Origin: Spirochaetaceae bacterium
GTDB taxonomy: Bacteria; Spirochaetota; Spirochaetia; PWKH01
DNA: 11,313 nucleotides
NCBI GenBank assembly: GCA_003557605.1
Contig: PWNW01000104.1
Span: 1-11,313 of the forward strand
Reading direction: 5' to 3'
Below the pieces are notes generated by a model. That model saw only the letters and a program-made list of their open reading frames with translations, was not told the origin of the DNA and did no database searches. The translations under genes and the position numbers were made by a program. Shown here piece by piece: positions 7,254-11,313 of the stretch; the stretch's first letter is position 1; each line of letters begins with the position of its first letter.

Positions 7254-7884
7254 TGATGATTTTTCGTGTTACCGGATGCTGAAACTCAAGACTGCGGGCA
7301 TGCAGATGAATTCCTCCGCCTCGGTTTGACCGAGATGCTCCGTATTTCAGATCTCCCTTGATATGACAGCCCTCCCGGGCAAACTGTGCCCGTATCTGAT
7401 GGTGCCTCCCGGTAACAAGTTCGATTTCCACCAGATAATAGTTGTCCGTTGCCGCAGTTAACCGGTAATTCAGTACAGCCTGTTTCGCCCCGGCACGGTT
7501 TTCAGGAAATGCAGAAGACTTATTAGTTTTTCTGTTCCGTACCAGATAATGAATAAGCTTCCCCTCAGGTTCAGGAGGAGGAGCGTCAAGGACCGCCCAG
7601 TATATTTTACGGACCCTTCGGTCCTTGAACATTACGCTGATTCTCGAAAGGGACTTGTCGGTCTTTGCAAACAGCACAGCCCCGCTGCTTGGCCGGTCAA
7701 GCCTGTGGGGTATCCCGAGAAACACATTGCCCGGCTTATGGTACTTCTTTCTAATGTACTGCTTCACCGTTTCTGCAAGTGTCTCATCACCGGTTTCATC
7801 ACCCTGCACGATCTCCGACGGCAGTTTATTTACCGCAATGAGATGGTTGTCCTCATAGAGAATTCTCTTTCCTATGTCATCCAC
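7192..7884 (-). CDS. RluA-family RNA pseudouridine synthase
   Basis: Isomerises uridine to pseudouridine in rRNA or tRNA in the cytoplasm; the target cannot be told from sequence. Starting at the GTG at 7884-7882 the product has 230 residues and begins at the catalytic domain, without an S4 domain: ILYEDNHLIAVNKLPSEIV (8-26), GIPHRLDRPSSGAVLFAKT (57-75) with the catalytic aspartate D63, then the family's KIYWAVL, LVTGRHHQIRAQF and HLHARSLEFQHP segments. The GTG is chosen over the longer open frame (to 8007) because GGAGG lies 6 nt upstream and the homologous region begins there; residues further upstream read as parC shadow. Its start overlaps the parC stop by 8 nt, so it is the third gene of the parE-parC operon. 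The HRLDRPSSG form resembles TruC-like members, but that is not enough to name it. Confidence 0.92.
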   Translation of the reverse strand: MDDIGKRILYEDNHLIAVNKLPSEIVQGDETGDETLAETVKQYIRKKYHKPGNVFLGIPHRLDRPSSGAVLFAKTDKSLSRISVMFKDRRVRKIYWAVLDAPPPEPEGKLIHYLVRNRKTNKSSAFPENRAGAKQAVLNYRLTAATDNYYLVEIELVTGRHHQIRAQFAREGCHIKGDLKYGASRSNRGGGIHLHARSLEFQHPVTRKIISIAAPPPNEVLWNVFRHAAD

Positions 7885-9811
7885 CTGTTTCCTCCACCCC
7901 CTTGGCAGTGACCATACGGATCGATTTTGCTTCCTTGGTAGTGAGCCGGTTTCCAGAGGCTCGAATACCTTTGACCAGATAGTCAGAAACCGCAAATGTC
8001 TCCTCAAGGATTTTCAGCCTTGGTTTTGGTTTATAAGTCACTAAGAAACCCGCTTTTTTCCGGGTAGTAAGCTTCAGCAGCCTGCTGCCCTTGGGAATCA
8101 GTTCATACTGCTTATTGGTCAAGTACTGGGTAATTTTTGTCCGTTTGATATACAAATGCTTCTTCTTATCCTGATAGACAACGGTAATGACATATTTCTC
8201 CAATACCCCCTTGTCTGCAAGACAGCAGAACATCATTCCCTTCCCGGCAAAATACTTTTCAGGAACCGGTATAACACAGTAGGTGCCGTCCTTACGGACC
8301 ACAAGGACCCTGTCGTAGGGAGAGACTTGAAACATCACCTTTGCTCCCCTGACTTTTGTTCCCAGATACCCGGTATCATTGTCATAAGATAGCTCCAGGT
8401 CCCTCCCTGCAGCTTCCCTGACATCAACCTTTTCGAAGGAGATAATCTCCGTCTTCCTGGTGCCGGTAATTTTCCCAGCATCCTGCAGCAGGCCGTCCAG
8501 ATATGATAGGGCATATTCGGTCAGGTTCTTCAGGTGCTCTGCTATCTCCTTAAGCCTCTTATTGATCTCCCTGATTTCCTGACGGTACTTGCTGATGTCG
8601 TACTGTGATATTCTTCGTATTGGAATCTTCAGGAGACGTTCCACATCCTCATCGGTCACATCTCTGGTCAGCTGCTTTTTAAAGGGAAAAAATCCTTCAT
8701 GTACAGCTTGCTGCACAGTTTCACGGGTGTCCATCTCCTCAATCAGCTTGTAGAGTCTTTCCTCAACAAAGATTCTCTCCAAAGTACGTGCATGAAGCCT
8801 GTCGTTCAGGTGCCGTGCTTCCAGTTCAAGTTCCTGCTTCAGCACCGAAACCAGCTGCTGGGTATGGGTGTGCACTATTTCAGTTACGGTCATCTGGACA
8901 GGGACATTGTCCCGAATCACCAGAAGATTCACTGAAATCGACTGTTCACAGTCAGTAAATGCATACAGTGCATCTACTACATCCTGGGTATAGGTGTTTC
9001 TGGCGAGGTGCAGTTCAATCTGAACCTTCTCAGTGGTATAGTCGTGTATCGCAGCAAGCTTGAACTTCCCTTTCTTTGCCGCCGTCTCAATGGAGGCAAT
9101 AAGCTTTTCCGTGGTGGTGCCGAAGGGAATCTCCTCTACAATGATTCGTTTCGGGTCCTTGGTGTTGAGTTTGGCCCGAACATGCACCTTCCCCAGTCCG
9201 TCCTCATACTCAGATACATCGACTACCCCTCCGCCGATAAAATCCGGGTAGAGGCTGAAGGTTTCGTTATTCATGCTTGCTTTCATTGCCTCCAAAACTT
9301 CCAGGAGATTATGGGGAAGCACCTTTGTTGCCATCCCTACAGCAATTCCTTCAGCTCCCATCGCAAGGAGCAGCGGAACTTTTGCCGGAAAGAACTTCGG
9401 CTCTTTGTTTCTTCCGTCATATGAATCAATATATTCAGTAAGCTCGGGATTCCAGAGAACCTTCCTGGCAAAGGGAAGCATCCGGCATTCAATATACCGG
9501 GCAGCAGAGGCTTCATCTCCAGTGAGCTTGTTTCCGAAGTTTCCCTGTTTATCAATAAAGAGGTCAGTATTAGCAAGATTGACCAGAGCCTCATAGATGG
9601 ACATATCACCATGGGGATGATATTTCATGCAGTGCCCAACCACATTGGCTACCTTGTGAAACTTGCCGTCATCCATCTCAAAAAGTGAATGCAGGATTCT
9701 CCGCTGCACAGGCTTAAGACCGTCGGACAGATCGGGAATCGCCCGCTCTTTAATGACATATGATGCATATTCCAGGAAATTATTCTTAAACAATGAATGA
9801 ACAAAGGACAT
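7877..9811 (-). CDS. parC: DNA topoisomerase IV subunit A (ParC-type), short C-terminal domain
   Basis: Breaks and rejoins DNA in the type II topoisomerase that decatenates daughter chromosomes, acting with ParE. The 644 residues begin with the typical winged-helix region: EYASYVIKERAIPDLSDGLK (14-33), PVQRRIL (34-40), HPHGD (65-69) and the active-site SAARYIECRM (102-111) with catalytic Y106 preceded by R105. The coiled-coil gate follows to about 445. The C-terminal domain (about 480-644; DTGYLGTKVRG, PKGSRLL) is much shorter than the roughly 250-residue pinwheel of E. coli ParC, and no gyrase QRRGGKG box is seen, which argues for topoisomerase IV over gyrase. The position of E. coli GyrA Ser83 is M70, and that of Asp87 is E74. 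The ATG overlaps the parE stop as TAATG; only a distant GGAG precedes it, so translation is probably coupled to parE. The class resembles Bacteroidetes ParC. Confidence 0.9.
   Translation of the reverse strand: MSFVHSLFKNNFLEYASYVIKERAIPDLSDGLKPVQRRILHSLFEMDDGKFHKVANVVGHCMKYHPHGDMSIYEALVNLANTDLFIDKQGNFGNKLTGDEASAARYIECRMLPFARKVLWNPELTEYIDSYDGRNKEPKFFPAKVPLLLAMGAEGIAVGMATKVLPHNLLEVLEAMKASMNNETFSLYPDFIGGGVVDVSEYEDGLGKVHVRAKLNTKDPKRIIVEEIPFGTTTEKLIASIETAAKKGKFKLAAIHDYTTEKVQIELHLARNTYTQDVVDALYAFTDCEQSISVNLLVIRDNVPVQMTVTEIVHTHTQQLVSVLKQELELEARHLNDRLHARTLERIFVEERLYKLIEEMDTRETVQQAVHEGFFPFKKQLTRDVTDEDVERLLKIPIRRISQYDISKYRQEIREINKRLKEIAEHLKNLTEYALSYLDGLLQDAGKITGTRKTEIISFEKVDVREAAGRDLELSYDNDTGYLGTKVRGAKVMFQVSPYDRVLVVRKDGTYCVIPVPEKYFAGKGMMFCCLADKGVLEKYVITVVYQDKKKHLYIKRTKITQYLTNKQYELIPKGSRLLKLTTRKKAGFLVTYKPKPRLKILEETFAVSDYLVKGIRASGNRLTTKEAKSIRMVTAKGVEETGG
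7891..7895 (-). promoter_or_regulatory. Ribosome binding site of the pseudouridine synthase, inside parC
   Basis: GGAGG on the minus strand, 6 nt before the GTG at 7884. It sits within the last codons of parC and fixes the start of the downstream gene, implying coupled translation. Confidence 0.7.
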
Positions 9812-11313
9812 TACAGCAGATTCTCCATGATAAATTCTCTTCTGTCAGGGGTGTTCTTACCCATATAGAACTCAAGGGTAGCCTTAATTTCCTTAATGGA
9901 CTTAACATTTACCGGCACCAGTCTAATATCTTTTCCGATAAACTGACCGAACTCCTTGGGAGAAATCTCTCCAAGCCCCTTGAACCTGGTGGTTTCAGGT
10001 GATGAAAGGCGCATGCATGCCTCATCACGCTCATGTGCGTTATAGCAGTAGACAGTTTCCTTTTTACTGCGGACACGGAACAGCGGCGTTTCAAGAATAT
10101 ATACCCTTCCGTTCACCACAAGCTCCTCTAAGTAGTTCAGGAAAAACGTGAGCAGCAGATTCCTGATATGAAATCCGTCGGTATCGGCATCGGTGGCGAT
10201 AACTACCTTGCCGTACCTCAGTCCCTCTATGCCGTTTTCAAGACCGAGGGCCATCATTAGGTTGTACAGCTCCTCATTCTTGTATATTTCAGTCCGTTTT
10301 TTACCAAATACGTTCAGAACCTTACCCCGAAGGCTGAAAATTGCCTGGGTGTATACATCGCGGGAAGACACCATGGACCCTGAAGCTGACTGTCCTTCTG
10401 TAAGAAAAATCATAGTTTCTTCGGAACGTTTATTTGCATCACCCAGATGATATTTGCAGTCCTTGAGGTTCGGAATCTTCAATGAGATTCTTTTCGCCGC
10501 TTCCCGGGCTCCCTTCTTCACATCATTGAGTTCCTTCCTGAGCTTCTCGTTGCTGACGATTTTTTCTGCAAGCTTATCAGCGGCTTTCCGGTTTTTCAGC
10601 AGAAAGTCCAGCACACCGGTCTTCACCTCCTGGACTACCCAGCCTCTAATATCTGTGTTTCCAAGCTTGTTTTTCGTCTGGCTTTCAAACACGGGATTCA
10701 TCAGCTTTACCGAAACTGCACCTGCAATTCCTTCACGGACATCAACTCCGGAGTAGTTTTTCTTAAAGTATTCATTCACCCCCTTGAGGATTCCTTCACG
10801 GAAAGCGCTCAGGTGGGTCCCCCCGTCACTGGTATACTGGCCGTTTACATACGAGTAGTAGGCTTCTCCGTAGTTTGAAGTATGGGTAAGGGAGAATTCG
10901 ATATGGCTGCCCTTGTAGTAGATAATATCATAAAGGCCGTCTGTCCCTACTTCGTTGTCCAGAAGATCAAGCAGCCCGTTCCTTGATATATACCGTTTCC
11001 TGTTGCAGACCAGGGCAAGCCCCGCATTCAGGTAGGCATAGTTCCACAGTCTCTGCTCAACATACTCCTCATCGAACCGATATTCAGAAAATATTTCCGG
11101 ATCGGGAATAAATTCAACCAATGTCCCGTCGCTTTCTCCGGCAGTTTTTCCCTTTTTCTTCTGTTTCAGCACACCCCTCTCAAAGACTGCTTCAAAATAC
11201 TTACCTTCCCGATAGGATACTACCCGGAAATACTCGGAAAGGGCATTAACTGCCTTGGTGCCTACACCGTTGAGGCCTACAGAAAACTGGAACACCTCAT
11301 CGTTGTACTTTGC
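9811..11313 (-). CDS. parE: DNA topoisomerase IV subunit B (ParE-type), N-terminus beyond the right edge
   Basis: ATPase/TOPRIM subunit of topoisomerase IV. The frame is open to the window edge; 500 residues are visible, beginning AKYNDEVFQFSVGLNGVGTK, so about the first 100 residues of the GHKL ATPase domain, with the catalytic glutamate, lie outside. Seen in order: the glycine-rich ATP lid GLNGVGTKAVNALS (13-26), the QTK loop (212-214) that contacts ATP phosphates in relatives, the TOPRIM motif EGQSASGS (306-313), SLRGKVLN, DADTDG (375-380) binding Mg2+, RFKGLGEISPKEF, and a terminal MGKNTPDRREFIMENLL typical of topoisomerase IV rather than gyrase. The TOPRIM EGD motif reads EGQ here. Stop TAA overlaps the parC ATG by one base. 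Apparent internal starts such as the GTG at 11295 are not real starts. Confidence 0.93.
   Translation of the reverse strand, partial: AKYNDEVFQFSVGLNGVGTKAVNALSEYFRVVSYREGKYFEAVFERGVLKQKKKGKTAGESDGTLVEFIPDPEIFSEYRFDEEYVEQRLWNYAYLNAGLALVCNRKRYISRNGLLDLLDNEVGTDGLYDIIYYKGSHIEFSLTHTSNYGEAYYSYVNGQYTSDGGTHLSAFREGILKGVNEYFKKNYSGVDVREGIAGAVSVKLMNPVFESQTKNKLGNTDIRGWVVQEVKTGVLDFLLKNRKAADKLAEKIVSNEKLRKELNDVKKGAREAAKRISLKIPNLKDCKYHLGDANKRSEETMIFLTEGQSASGSMVSSRDVYTQAIFSLRGKVLNVFGKKRTEIYKNEELYNLMMALGLENGIEGLRYGKVVIATDADTDGFHIRNLLLTFFLNYLEELVVNGRVYILETPLFRVRSKKETVYCYNAHERDEACMRLSSPETTRFKGLGEISPKEFGQFIGKDIRLVPVNVKSIKEIKATLEFYMGKNTPDRREFIMENLL

Noticed and set aside
7878..7880. ATG overlapping the parC stop as ATGA
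   Set aside because: It is in a different frame from the synthase and meets a stop after two codons.
7885..8007. N-terminal extension of the pseudouridine synthase to an ATG at 8007
   Set aside because: These 41 residues overlap the parC C-terminus, show no family resemblance and ignore the ideal GGAGG-GTG start at 7884.
9008..9424. 138-residue plus-strand open frame
   Set aside because: Entirely antisense to parC, whose frame is strongly conserved.

Overview
The window is a compact bacterial chromosome segment of roughly even base composition. It holds four complete genes on or near metabolic and transport themes, a topoisomerase IV operon, and two genes cut by the window edges. No rRNA, tRNA, CRISPR array, insertion sequence or phage gene was seen. 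The Bacteroidetes-like class of topoisomerase IV, the receiver/PPDK_N fusion protein and the MFS-HEAT fusion fit a spirochaete (Spirochaeta/Treponema relatives) or a nearby phylum. That placement is inference from family resemblance, not proof.

Layout. At the left, gdhA (glutamate dehydrogenase, 5' part only) runs leftwards from a well-formed promoter that is covered by two palindromes. Diverging from it across a 169-nt AT-rich spacer is a 1000-residue protein that joins a degenerate receiver, an intact receiver and a PEP/pyruvate-dikinase-type ATP-binding domain, but lacks the phosphohistidine and PEP-binding domains. It converges, with a 1-nt gap, on corA (Mg/Co channel, minus strand). corA diverges over a 69-nt spacer from a large major-facilitator membrane protein with a cytoplasmic HEAT-repeat tail. 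This in turn converges on, and shares a TTAA stop overlap with, a minus-strand operon read parE -> parC -> RluA-family pseudouridine synthase. The operon genes overlap by 1 nt and 8 nt, so they are probably translationally coupled.

How they work together. ParE and ParC form the two halves of topoisomerase IV. The pseudouridine synthase shares their transcript, but no functional link is obvious. The gdhA and receiver-ATP-grasp pair may share control from one spacer; both could touch central carbon/nitrogen metabolism, but that is inference. The most unusual items are the receiver/ATP-grasp fusion, the MFS-HEAT fusion, the methionine at the quinolone-contact serine of ParC, and the palindromic gdhA promoter.
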